Part shown: positions 16,392 through 24,054 of the stretch, piece by piece
Position numbering within the stretch: the stretch's first letter is position 1
Layout: each line of letters begins with the position of its first letter
Notes under the pieces: generated by a model
Databases searched by the model: none
The model's input: the letters and a program-made list of their open reading frames with translations, nothing else
What the model was told of the DNA's origin: nothing
Position numbers and translations under genes: made by a program
Source of the DNA: CAZMHJ01 sp964566075
GTDB lineage: Bacteria; Patescibacteriota; Saccharimonadia; Saccharimonadales; CAIOMD01
Length of the DNA stretch: 56,732 nt
Assembly: GCA_964566075.1 (NCBI GenBank)
Contig: CAZMHJ010000002.1
Coordinates: 1-56,732 of the forward strand
Reading direction: 5' to 3'

Positions 16392-17780
16392 ATGAGTCCA
16401 ATAACCCGAGGTATGCGCAACGCCTTCCGGAATAGCATCCGGACCGTCTCAATCGTTGTCATACTTGGTATTAGTGTTGGTCTGTCGTTATCCATGTTGG
16501 TGGCACGGCAGGCGGTGCAAGACAAAATTACAAATGTAAAGAGTAGTATTGGTAATACTATTTCGATTTCGCCAGCTGGCGCGCGGGGCTTTGAAGGTGG
16601 CGGCGAACCGCTCACCAATGCCGACCTCACCAAAGTAAGCAACATAGCCAATGTCACGAGCGTCACATCAACGCTAAGCGACCGGCTGACGACCGAAAAC
16701 ACTAACCTGCTGTCGTCTATCGACGCAGGCACCCTCGGTAATAGGGCGCAGAGTAATTCGGGTGTTGGTTTCCAAGCACCGCCTGAGATAACACGAACTG
16801 AGTCTGGCTCGGCAACAGGTACTGCAACGATTACTCGTACCTTCACGCCACCGGTAACCATTACAGGCGTTTCTAGCACGGCAAGTGCCTCAATATATGG
16901 TGGAGATACCGTCACTTTTACGAGCGGAGCAGTCTTTGACGCAAGCAAGAACGAAAACGTTGCCGTTGTTGGTAAAAGTCTGGCTACTAAAAATAATCTT
17001 AGCGTCGGCTCAACGTTTACTGCTTATGGACAAACAATCAAAGTTGTCGGCATCTACGACACCGGTAATACGTTTGGTAATAACGGTGTCATCATACCAC
17101 TTGGTGCGCTCCAGACAATCTCAAACCAGGCTGGGCAGGTGACGAGCAGCACGGTAACAGTCAATAGTATCGATAACATCGATGCTGCCGTAACCACAAT
17201 TAAGAGTCAGCTTGGCACGAAAGCAGATGTTGTGAGCAACCAGACTACGGCTAAAACTGCTGTCGAACCACTCGAAAGTGTTAGAACAATTGCCACCTAT
17301 AGCTTAATTGGTGCACTCGCCGCTGGCGCCATCATCATTTTATTGACCATGATGATGATTGTCCGCGAACGACGCCGTGAAATTGGTGTTTTAAAAGCCA
17401 TTGGCTCATCGAATGCTAAAACTATGCTGCAATTTGTCACAGAGGCAGTTACGTTTACGGTGCTTGGCTTAGTCGTTGGGGCCATTATCGGTATCTTTGC
17501 TTCACAGCCAATTACAAAAATTTTGATCAACAACTCAAGTAGTTCGAATACAAGTCAGACAGTTCAGGGAGGACCAGGCGGTGGCTTTAGAATCGCGGGT
17601 GGTCCAAATAGCTCAGTCAATCGTACCGTACGAAGTCTTAACAATGTCAAATCCTCAGTTGGTGTTGATACACTCCTGTATGGAGTCGGCATGGCTTTTG
17701 TGATTGCTATCGTCGGCAGTGCACTACCGGCCTACTTTATATCAAGAGTGCGCCCAGCTGAAGTAATGAGAGCAGAATAG
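16392..17780 (+). CDS. ABC transporter permease, MacB/FtsX type
   Basis: The product is 462 residues with the MacB topology: span 1 at about 18-40, a large outer MacB_PCD-like domain (about 45-290) and three C-terminal spans (about 300-325, 350-372 and 425-455). The RERRREIGVLKAIG sequence after the second span is the typical FtsX coupling motif. Such permeases move lipoproteins, peptides or drugs by mechanotransmission with a LolD-like ATPase. It has a clear AAGGAG site and stands 9 nt before its ATPase gene. The substrate is unknown. Confidence 0.93.
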   Translation: MSPITRGMRNAFRNSIRTVSIVVILGISVGLSLSMLVARQAVQDKITNVKSSIGNTISISPAGARGFEGGGEPLTNADLTKVSNIANVTSVTSTLSDRLTTENTNLLSSIDAGTLGNRAQSNSGVGFQAPPEITRTESGSATGTATITRTFTPPVTITGVSSTASASIYGGDTVTFTSGAVFDASKNENVAVVGKSLATKNNLSVGSTFTAYGQTIKVVGIYDTGNTFGNNGVIIPLGALQTISNQAGQVTSSTVTVNSIDNIDAAVTTIKSQLGTKADVVSNQTTAKTAVEPLESVRTIATYSLIGALAAGAIIILLTMMMIVRERRREIGVLKAIGSSNAKTMLQFVTEAVTFTVLGLVVGAIIGIFASQPITKILINNSSSSNTSQTVQGGPGGGFRIAGGPNSSVNRTVRSLNNVKSSVGVDTLLYGVGMAFVIAIVGSALPAYFISRVRPAEVMRAE

Positions 17781-17789
17781 GAGACCACT

Positions 17790-18464
17790 ATGTTGCAAGT
17801 AAAAAAAGTTTCTAAGATTTTTAAAACCGCTGGTCAACCCGTAACCGCAGTTGATGATGTAACGTTTACCGTGCCAGATGGTCAGTTTGCTTCAATCATT
17901 GGCAAAAGTGGCTCAGGCAAAAGCACGCTCCTTAGCATGCTCGGAGCGCTCGATAAACCGTCTAAGGGAGAAATCATTGTTGGTGACAGTGATATTGCTA
18001 AGCTTGGCGATCGAAAGCTCATTCAGTACCGCTGTGAAAAAATCGGTTTTGTGTTTCAGGGCTATAATTTGGTGCCCAATCTTTCGGCGCTCGAAAACGT
18101 CATGTTACCGATGGAATTCTCTGGTCTAAAAAAAGCAGACCGCATCAAGCGAGCTAACAAGCTGCTTGAGCAAGTTGGCATCGAGGTTGAGCAGCGTAAG
18201 CGCAAGCCTGGGCGCCTGAGTGGTGGTCAACAGCAACGCGTCGCCATTGCGCGGGCTCTGGCAAACAGGCCGCAGCTTATTCTGGCCGACGAACCCACAG
18301 GTAACTTAGATAGCACTACTGGTAAGATGATATTTGATTTAATGCACGATCTCGCAAAAAGCGAGAAGACAACGATTGTTGTCGTTACGCACGACCTTGA
18401 TATTGCTGGAAGGACCGATGTCACATTTCAGCTAGTTGATGGTAAATTAACCAAGAAGAAGTAG
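17790..18464 (+). CDS. ABC transporter ATP-binding protein, LolD/MacB type
   Basis: The product is 224 residues. Walker A GKSGSGKST lies at 38-46, Q-loop VFQGYN at 88-93, signature LSGGQ at 143-147, Walker B LILADEPTGNLD at 163-174 and the H-loop VVTHD near 193. Length and the TGNLDS D-loop are typical of the MacB/LolD/FtsE class. It powers the permease encoded just upstream. The third gene of the operon follows 6 nt later. Confidence 0.95.
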   Translation: MLQVKKVSKIFKTAGQPVTAVDDVTFTVPDGQFASIIGKSGSGKSTLLSMLGALDKPSKGEIIVGDSDIAKLGDRKLIQYRCEKIGFVFQGYNLVPNLSALENVMLPMEFSGLKKADRIKRANKLLEQVGIEVEQRKRKPGRLSGGQQQRVAIARALANRPQLILADEPTGNLDSTTGKMIFDLMHDLAKSEKTTIVVVTHDLDIAGRTDVTFQLVDGKLTKKK

Positions 18465-18470
18465 GAGTAT

Positions 18471-18974
18471 ATGGAAACCGAATCTCATGTAAATCATAAA
18501 ACGAAAAAGTCAGCTGATGGCTTTAAAATTGGCCTTATGGCGCTGATAGTTGTTGTGTTATGTGGTGTCAGCTTTATGGCAGGTATGGCTTTTCAAAAGA
18601 AGCAGGCCAAAACCACGGTTGCAAACTTTAGCACCAACGGTGGTTTTGGCAATGGTATGATGGGCGGTCGCGTTGGTATACGTGGTGGCCTGGGTACCGT
18701 CACCGCCGTTTCCACATCAAGTATTAGTGTTAAAAATGATCGCACAAGTTCTATTAGCACATATACCATTGACAGTAACACTACGGTAACAAACAACGGT
18801 ACAGCATCAACCATAAGTGCTATTAAAGTTGGGGACACTGTAATCGTCCAGACAAGCTCAAGTGATACCAAAAAGGCTAGTCGTATCATTGTTAATCCAA
18901 CCATGCCAAGTGGCGGACCAGAGTCAGGTGCGTCGACGAGCAATACCATTGATGACGGAGCAGGGGCACTGTAA
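18471..18974 (+). CDS. Membrane-anchored DUF5666-like protein
   Basis: The product is 167 residues: a short cytosolic head, one span at about 20-42, a Gly/Met-rich stretch (GGFGNGMMGG) and a beta-rich domain with GTVTAVSTSSISV, SNTTVTNNG and IKVGDTVIVQ, the pattern of DUF5666 (OB-like) domains. As the third gene of the ABC operon it may be an accessory factor in the envelope for the exporter, replacing the MacA-type adaptor (inference). Confidence 0.65.
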   Translation: METESHVNHKTKKSADGFKIGLMALIVVVLCGVSFMAGMAFQKKQAKTTVANFSTNGGFGNGMMGGRVGIRGGLGTVTAVSTSSISVKNDRTSSISTYTIDSNTTVTNNGTASTISAIKVGDTVIVQTSSSDTKKASRIIVNPTMPSGGPESGASTSNTIDDGAGAL

Positions 18975-19030
18975 GATCATCATATTTAGTCTTTTATTAC
19001 GTTCGTGATAAGCGCATACTAGTAAAAAGG

Positions 19031-20155
19031 ATGATTCGTGTCGTAAGCCGTAGTGTAAGCTACCTATACAAACATGTCGCAAAGCCAATACTGTTTCGCT
19101 TTCGCCCTGATAGCGTACACAACATGCTTATCGCGACCGGTAAAATAATCGTTAAACTACCCTTAGTAAAAACACTACTTAGGGTAGTTTTTCGTTACGA
19201 AGATACGAGGCTTACGCAAACAGTGTGCGGCATCAGATTTGATAATCCCATCGGACTTTCGGCTGGGTTTGATAAAAATTTTGAGCTACTCGAACTACTC
19301 CCCCAAATTGGCTTTGGGTTTGTAGAGGGGGGTTCGTTGACGGCAAAACCGAGTGATGGTAACCCCCGGCCACACTACCATCGTTTAAAACAAAGCAAAT
19401 CTATTTTAGTTAATGCTGGTTTAAACAATCATGGTGTTGATGCCATTATTAAGCGAATAAAACGGTATAAAACCATCTCGTATCCGCTAAACGTGTCTGT
19501 TGCCAAAACAAATGCCCTCAGTGCAGCATCCGAGCAAGAGGGAATTGACGATTACGTCGTTAGCCTCAAAAAGCTCAAACAAGCAAACATTGGAAATGTT
19601 ATTACTATAAATATTTCTTGTCCTAATGCGTTTGGTGGTGAACCATACACAACGCCAGAGCGATTAGAAAAGCTATTGTCCGCGGTTGATGCTGTCAAAC
19701 TTACGGTACCGGTATTTATAAAAATGCCAATTGATAAACCCTGGTCTGAATTTAAATTGCTACTCGATGTCATCCTTCGGCACAGTATTAGCGGCGTTAC
19801 CATCGGAAATTTAGCCAAAAATCGCGACAACCCACACATCAAAGATGAACTTACACCCGGCTTAAAAGGGAATATGAGCGGCAGGCCGACGTGGGACTTG
19901 TCGAATAATCTTATTAGTAAAACGTACGCCTACTGTGGTGATAAACTCATTATCATCGGAGTTGGCGGCGTTTTTTCTGCAGCCGATGCTTACGAAAAGA
20001 TTACAAGAGGCGCCACACTCGTAGAACTCATTACCGGTATGATATTCGAAGGTCCTAGCCTTATTGGCCAAATAAATGATGGTTTAGTTTCACTGCTTGA
20101 CGATGACGGCTACACCACCATCTCTGACGCTATCGGTGCTCAACATCGTCGCTAG
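19031..20155 (+). CDS. pyrD: Dihydroorotate dehydrogenase, class 2-like
   Basis: The product is 374 residues. It has the class 2 N-terminal extension (helices about 1-50, membrane/quinone side) and class 2 core segments: NPIGLSAGFDKN at 72-83, FGFVEGGSLTAKP, NPRPHYHRL and the FMN-binding GVGGVFSAADAYEKI near the end. The enzyme oxidises dihydroorotate to orotate in pyrimidine synthesis. The active-site loop reads NISCPN (194-199) with Cys197 where class 2 enzymes have Ser (ISSPN) and class 1 enzymes have Cys. No other pyrimidine gene is in the window. Confidence 0.92.
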   Translation: MIRVVSRSVSYLYKHVAKPILFRFRPDSVHNMLIATGKIIVKLPLVKTLLRVVFRYEDTRLTQTVCGIRFDNPIGLSAGFDKNFELLELLPQIGFGFVEGGSLTAKPSDGNPRPHYHRLKQSKSILVNAGLNNHGVDAIIKRIKRYKTISYPLNVSVAKTNALSAASEQEGIDDYVVSLKKLKQANIGNVITINISCPNAFGGEPYTTPERLEKLLSAVDAVKLTVPVFIKMPIDKPWSEFKLLLDVILRHSISGVTIGNLAKNRDNPHIKDELTPGLKGNMSGRPTWDLSNNLISKTYAYCGDKLIIIGVGGVFSAADAYEKITRGATLVELITGMIFEGPSLIGQINDGLVSLLDDDGYTTISDAIGAQHRR

Positions 20156-20211
20156 TATCAGCATGTTCTCAGGTAATCACCGTACTATTATTGCCAAGGA
20201 GGAAATAAGGT

Positions 20212-20481
20212 ATGGTAGAGCAGTTTGCACAGTTGTACCGGGAAGATTTTCCGATGACAACCCACATGTATGCATCTGACGACCGATGGTTTACCTTGGT
20301 AGGGTTTATCGTTTTTATCGCAATCGTGGGAGCAATTCTATTGATTGTGTATAAAATCGCAACCAAACCTGCTGCGAGCCAAGGCAACAATCCATTAGAT
20401 ATCGCCCGAGAACGCTATGCGAAAGGCGAGATTACTAAGGAAGAATTTACCGATATCAAAAAAGAGCTATCGGCTAAATAG
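20212..20481 (+). CDS. Small membrane protein with SHOCT-like C-terminus
   Basis: The product is 89 residues. One span lies at about 26-48, and the last 30 residues (LDIARERYAKGEITKEEF) match the SHOCT pattern of a short helical hairpin common at protein ends. An AAGGAGG site precedes the ATG. SHOCT proteins are thought to mediate oligomerisation; function is unknown. A strong terminator follows. Confidence 0.75.
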   Translation: MVEQFAQLYREDFPMTTHMYASDDRWFTLVGFIVFIAIVGAILLIVYKIATKPAASQGNNPLDIARERYAKGEITKEEFTDIKKELSAK

Positions 20482-20517
20482 CCTCCGGCCAATCGTCCCA
20501 CAACCCTCTGGGACGAT

Positions 20518-20551
20518 AAAAAAACAGCGCTGAAATCAGCGCTGTTTTTTT
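20518..20551. terminator. Bidirectional intrinsic terminator
   Basis: CAGCGCTGA and TCAGCGCTG form a 9-bp stem with a 2-nt loop, flanked by seven A and seven T. It serves the plus-strand SHOCT gene and the converging minus-strand gene. A second hairpin (20494-20500 with 20509-20515) lies just upstream. Confidence 0.93.
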
Positions 20552-20564
20552 GTATAAGCTTTGA

Positions 20565-21092
20565 TTATTTTCTACTTTTTTTAGCTTTTTTTGCTGATTT
20601 TTTACCCGTAGGTAATGAAGCAATGTATAAATAGGCTACTAGTGAAGCAGCTGCAGCCGCAAGTAGGCCAAGAGCAGACCAAAAGGCAATAACGCCCATG
20701 AGACCCCAACCATATGCGCTCAGTAATAAGCCCCGCAGTGTCTCACCCATAAAGAGCGTCTGTCGTTGTGCGGCAAGTGTTTGGTTCTTTGTATCTTTTA
20801 AATATGCAGCGCTGACTTCAGAATACGTTTGGCCGTTGGCAACTTTTTGAAGATGACCTTTAATGTATTGTGAATACGCGTATGCTTCGGCACCCGTATC
20901 AACTGGCTGCCCACCGTATTTTGCTAAATCACTATCACCCTCAGCCTTAAGCTGCTCAGCCGAAGGGAATGTTACTTTTTGGTCAATTAGTTGATCGTGG
21001 ACCATATTTTTCGCGAAGGTACTACCCCACATAACAAGTCCACCCGCAACTGCAAGTACTACAGTGGCCACTAGTAAGACATATCGTTTCAT
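20565..21092 (-). CDS. Integral membrane protein with two spans, 175 aa
   Basis: The product is 175 residues. Span 1 is at about 5-25, an outer region carries helical segments with YSQYIKGHLQKVANGQTY and QRQTLFMGETLRGLLLSAYGW, span 2 is at about 130-155, and the tail is Lys-rich (KKSAKKAKKSRK). The layout resembles small membrane proteins I associate with Actinobacteria, but I cannot name a family. An AAGGAAT site precedes the ATG. Confidence 0.65.
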   Translation of the reverse strand: MKRYVLLVATVVLAVAGGLVMWGSTFAKNMVHDQLIDQKVTFPSAEQLKAEGDSDLAKYGGQPVDTGAEAYAYSQYIKGHLQKVANGQTYSEVSAAYLKDTKNQTLAAQRQTLFMGETLRGLLLSAYGWGLMGVIAFWSALGLLAAAAASLVAYLYIASLPTGKKSAKKAKKSRK

Positions 21093-21230
21093 TCTGTTAT
21101 TCCTTTTTGTTTTAGTTGTATGAACTCACCATACTATAAAAGTCTTTTGTTGTAAATATGACATTTACTTATGTTTGTTAAGTAAATGCTTATGCTTTAG
21201 AAAAAACATAAAACAGAGTACCATTATGGA

Positions 21231-21962
21231 ATGGCTATTCGACATGTCGCGCTTCCACATACGCTGACATTTAAACAAAAAACAGAAGTTGCCCCTGGGG
21301 TATTCGCATTCTCCTTTATTCCTCAGAAGCCTATCACATGGAGGGCAGGCCAGCATGGCATATTTGAAATACCACTTGCTAATGGTAAAACTGGCCGAAA
21401 GCCGTTTTCTATTTCTTCAGCACCCGCAGAAGGCGTCGTTACTATCACGACTAGATTTAGCAATGAGTTTGCAGGCCCCTTTAAACAAGCCTTATTTAAG
21501 ATGAAAAAGGGTACCGAAATAAAAATGCGGGGGCCGATTGGTAAGCTATATATAAAGCACCCAAAAAAGTCGTATGGACTGCTCGCAACTGGTATTGGCA
21601 TCACCCCGTTTCGATCGTTGTTAACACAGCTCGACGCCGACCAGCTTGATACCAAAGTGACGCTTGTGTATGTTGGTAACAAAGATAACCATTTTTACCG
21701 CTCTGAGCTCACCGATATTAAAAATAAATATCCAAATATTACAATCTATTACATTTTTAAACCCGAACGCATTACCGGGCACATTATCGAAGAAATATTT
21801 GCCTCAGAGCTACCAGATACAATCTTTTTACTATCAGGCTCGCGGCAAATGATTAAAAGTTATCGGCGAACCCTGCAAGGACTCGGTGTGCCTCGCAGTC
21901 ATATCAAAAAAGACACGTTTTTAGGCTTACGCCCAGCCTCGGCACCGCCAACCGAACCATAA
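21231..21962 (+). CDS. FNR-like flavin/NAD(P)H oxidoreductase
   Basis: The product is 243 residues. An FAD-binding beta-barrel (about 8-105) with RKPFSIS at 56-62 (the R-x-Y/F-S flavin motif) is followed by an NAD(P)-binding domain with GIGITPFRSL at 121-130 and a YVGNKD segment. The protein has no heme, 2Fe-2S or membrane domain, so it would pass electrons between NAD(P)H and an unknown separate partner. In a reduced CPR genome this is one of few redox enzymes. The upstream ATG at 21225 is in another frame. It ends at a symmetrical terminator. Confidence 0.85.
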   Translation: MAIRHVALPHTLTFKQKTEVAPGVFAFSFIPQKPITWRAGQHGIFEIPLANGKTGRKPFSISSAPAEGVVTITTRFSNEFAGPFKQALFKMKKGTEIKMRGPIGKLYIKHPKKSYGLLATGIGITPFRSLLTQLDADQLDTKVTLVYVGNKDNHFYRSELTDIKNKYPNITIYYIFKPERITGHIIEEIFASELPDTIFLLSGSRQMIKSYRRTLQGLGVPRSHIKKDTFLGLRPASAPPTEP

Positions 21963-21996
21963 AAAATACCCCGCTAACAAAGCGGGGTATTTTTTT
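21961..21996. terminator. Bidirectional intrinsic terminator
   Basis: AATACCCCGCT and AGCGGGGTATT form the stem with an AACAA loop, with A and T runs on either side; it serves two converging genes. Confidence 0.93.
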
Positions 21997-22009
21997 ATAT
22001 TTTTTACTT

Positions 22010-22423
22010 TTACTCTAAATGTGCAGCTTCATCACCATGAACAATCAAAGCGTAAATAACCAGTACATCGAGTACGATTATCACCGCTGACCACCATGGG
22101 TATGCAGCAAAGAACAAGAGGTTTGCAAGCATACTAAGGCCTGCAAAAATCACACCGACAACACGGCCCCAGGATTTTCCTGAAAACAGTGCTAGGCCAG
22201 CACAAAAGACGATCGCACCGAGCACGAGGTGAATCCAGCCCCATTGTGTTATGTCTACTTTTACAATCCATTCAGGCAACACTACGTAGTAGGTATCCTT
22301 CAAGATTGCTGTCAGCCCTTGGAGCATTTGGAAAAATCCAACAAACACCATGATAAAGGCTGCAAAGTAAACCCAGCCAACCCAGCCTGAAACGTCAGCT
22401 GGATTAGAACTTCTCTTTGCCAT
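22010..22423 (-). CDS. Four-span membrane protein of the DUF7144 type
   Basis: The product is 137 residues with four hydrophobic spans. It begins near SGWVGWVYFAAFIMV, continues GFFQMLQGLTAI, then WGWIHLVLGAIV and a final YPWWSAVIIVLDVLVIYAL, the pattern I know from DUF7144 proteins that are frequent in Actinobacteria. A strong AAGGAGGAG site precedes the start. Function is unknown. Its style suggests exchange with an actinobacterial lineage (inference). Confidence 0.75.
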   Translation of the reverse strand: MAKRSSNPADVSGWVGWVYFAAFIMVFVGFFQMLQGLTAILKDTYYVVLPEWIVKVDITQWGWIHLVLGAIVFCAGLALFSGKSWGRVVGVIFAGLSMLANLLFFAAYPWWSAVIIVLDVLVIYALIVHGDEAAHLE

Positions 22424-22488
22424 AAACCACTCCTCCTTTAGTTTGTAACTGTATTATATGCGCCGAGTGCTTTATAAAGTCAACAGTT

Positions 22489-22770
22489 TTATTGGTAGGG
22501 AGTCGTTGGTGCTGTTTGCACAATCTCAACAATTTTTTCAACCAGAGGGCCTATAACCGGTACGCTATTAAATTGCGTTAAAACAGATAGCACTATCGCC
22601 ACAACAATCGTACCACCGATAAAGATACCAAGCCCATAGACAATACCTCTTAGAAAGCTAAACCATAGAAAACGTTTAGGATTTGCATAGCCAATTAAAT
22701 ATACTTCTTCAAGCGCTTTGCCGAGCTTTTCGTAGTCTTTTGCGGTCATTTTTTTAGATATTTCTGCCAT
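22489..22770 (-). CDS. DUF5665-like small membrane protein
   Basis: The product is 93 residues. The head (KDYEKLGKALEEVYLIGYANP) is followed by RFLWFSFLRGIVYGLG and one or two spans, the DUF5665 pattern. A TACAAT hexamer on the minus strand (22777-22782) ends six bases before the ATG, so it is probably leaderless; it shares a 38-bp divergent region with the zincin gene. Function is unknown. Confidence 0.75.
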   Translation of the reverse strand: MAEISKKMTAKDYEKLGKALEEVYLIGYANPKRFLWFSFLRGIVYGLGIFIGGTIVVAIVLSVLTQFNSVPVIGPLVEKIVEIVQTAPTTPYQ

Positions 22771-22808
22771 ATCACTATTGTACAGCCCAAGTGCTACAAT
22801 CGGTATAC

Positions 22809-23195
22809 ATGATTAACATAACCAGTGAAGAGTTCAATCAGTACGCATCCGAGGCTATTGATTCGTTACCAGCTCACTATTTAGACCATCTGAGTAACGT
22901 TGCTATCGTTGTAGAAGACGAACCAAGCCCCGAGCAACGACAAAAACTGCACCTCGTTAACGGCGTAACCTTGTTTGGACTCTACGAAGGTATTCCACTC
23001 ACGAATCGAAGTGGTAATTACTCGTTGGTGCTACCCGATAAAATCACCATTTTTAAACGACCAATCGAAGCTTCGAGTAACTCACTTCCGGAGCTTAAAG
23101 AACAGCTAAAGCGCACTATTTGGCATGAGATTGCTCATCATTATGGTCTTGGGCACGACCGTATTGATGAGCTTGAATCAAAAGCTAATCAATAA
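22809..23195 (+). CDS. Metallopeptidase family protein (minimal zincin)
   Basis: The product is 128 residues. The zinc-binding motif HEIAHHYGLGH near the C-terminus has the form HExxHxxGxxH, followed by acidic residues, as in the small zincin family (DUF1025-like). GLYEGIPLTNR and LPDKITIFKRP are further family-type segments. The ATG at 22809 follows a TACAAT (22795-22800) by eight bases, so the mRNA is probably leaderless. Family members have predicted protease folds, but substrates are not established. The end overlaps a converging membrane protein gene by 11 nt. Confidence 0.88.
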   Translation: MINITSEEFNQYASEAIDSLPAHYLDHLSNVAIVVEDEPSPEQRQKLHLVNGVTLFGLYEGIPLTNRSGNYSLVLPDKITIFKRPIEASSNSLPELKEQLKRTIWHEIAHHYGLGHDRIDELESKANQ

Positions 23196-23934
23196 GCACG
23201 ATTTTTTTAAGCTGCCTCGATAAAGCACTCCGTGGATCTTCCCCCTGAAACGTTTTGAGAGCAATCCATAAACCATAGCCAAACAGCATCCATAGTTCGC
23301 CCAGTAATGCCACGTTAAACCAGTGGATTGCCGAAGATGACCCAAATGTGAAAAACCCACCGACTATAATCGATGCAAATGCAATGAGCTTAATAATGCG
23401 AGTACGATATGCATCCTGATTCTTTCTTGTTTTACTCAGTAGAATATCAAAAATCACTGTTGCTGCCACACTTATGCCAACGATTGTTACACCCAAAAAG
23501 TGAATCCTATATGGCCATGGATGCCAACTAACTGGTGATAGCGCCACCATATATAAGCCTAGAATTGTAAAAGTTATAAACGTTAAGATTGGTTGTCTTC
23601 GTTTTAAGGTTCGCGATAAATAATTACGCCAACGCCACAAACCGTAGGCGGCAAAAAAGACCGAAAGTACAAAGAAAGGTGCCGTACGCACGTCGAGTCC
23701 AAAATCGCTAATCGCGGTCGTGTAGCTAAGCATGTCTGGCCGAATCAAAAAGCAAACCGTTAACCCAAATGCTAAACCTAATATACCGGTAATACCCCAA
23801 AATCGACCGTGTAAACGCTTGAAAAAACGAAAGATAAGCACGTCGTCTAAAAGCACACTAAAGCGATGTTTTCTAAACTTAAACTTATACACCGGTGCTT
23901 TTGCGCGCTTATGATCTGACCGTTTTGTAGCCAT
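23185..23934 (-). CDS. Polytopic membrane protein, about six to seven spans
   Basis: The product is 249 residues: a basic cytosolic head (about 1-40) followed by six or seven hydrophobic helices. Spans include GITGILGLAFGLTVCFL, FFVLSVFFAAYGLW and FITFTILGLYMVALSPV. No catalytic motif is seen. A minus-strand TACAAT (23941-23946) lies six bases before the ATG, so it is probably leaderless. It may belong to the DUF998/Frag1-like group by topology only; I cannot name it. Confidence 0.6.
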   Translation of the reverse strand: MATKRSDHKRAKAPVYKFKFRKHRFSVLLDDVLIFRFFKRLHGRFWGITGILGLAFGLTVCFLIRPDMLSYTTAISDFGLDVRTAPFFVLSVFFAAYGLWRWRNYLSRTLKRRQPILTFITFTILGLYMVALSPVSWHPWPYRIHFLGVTIVGISVAATVIFDILLSKTRKNQDAYRTRIIKLIAFASIIVGGFFTFGSSSAIHWFNVALLGELWMLFGYGLWIALKTFQGEDPRSALSRQLKKIVLID

Positions 23935-24002
23935 AAGCGTATTGTACGCTAGTCAACAGATATGGAGCAAACCATAACATACGTCATAACAGATTATAAC
24001 GA

Positions 24003-24031
24003 TTGAATAATTACTTAATTCATTGTATAAT
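24003..24031 (+). promoter_or_regulatory. Promoter for the PF10081-type hydrolase gene
   Basis: TTGAAT (24003-24008) and consensus TATAAT (24026-24031) with a 17-nt spacer; a short leader with GTGAGGA precedes the ATG at 24055. Confidence 0.75.
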
Positions 24032-24054
24032 CACTACGAATAAAGTGAGGAACT

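Noticed and set aside
21225..21231. Upstream ATG as start of the FNR-like gene
   Set aside because: Although it is only six bases away in frame terms, the homologous region begins with the strand after ATG 21231; the choice changes two residues only and has no effect on the annotation.
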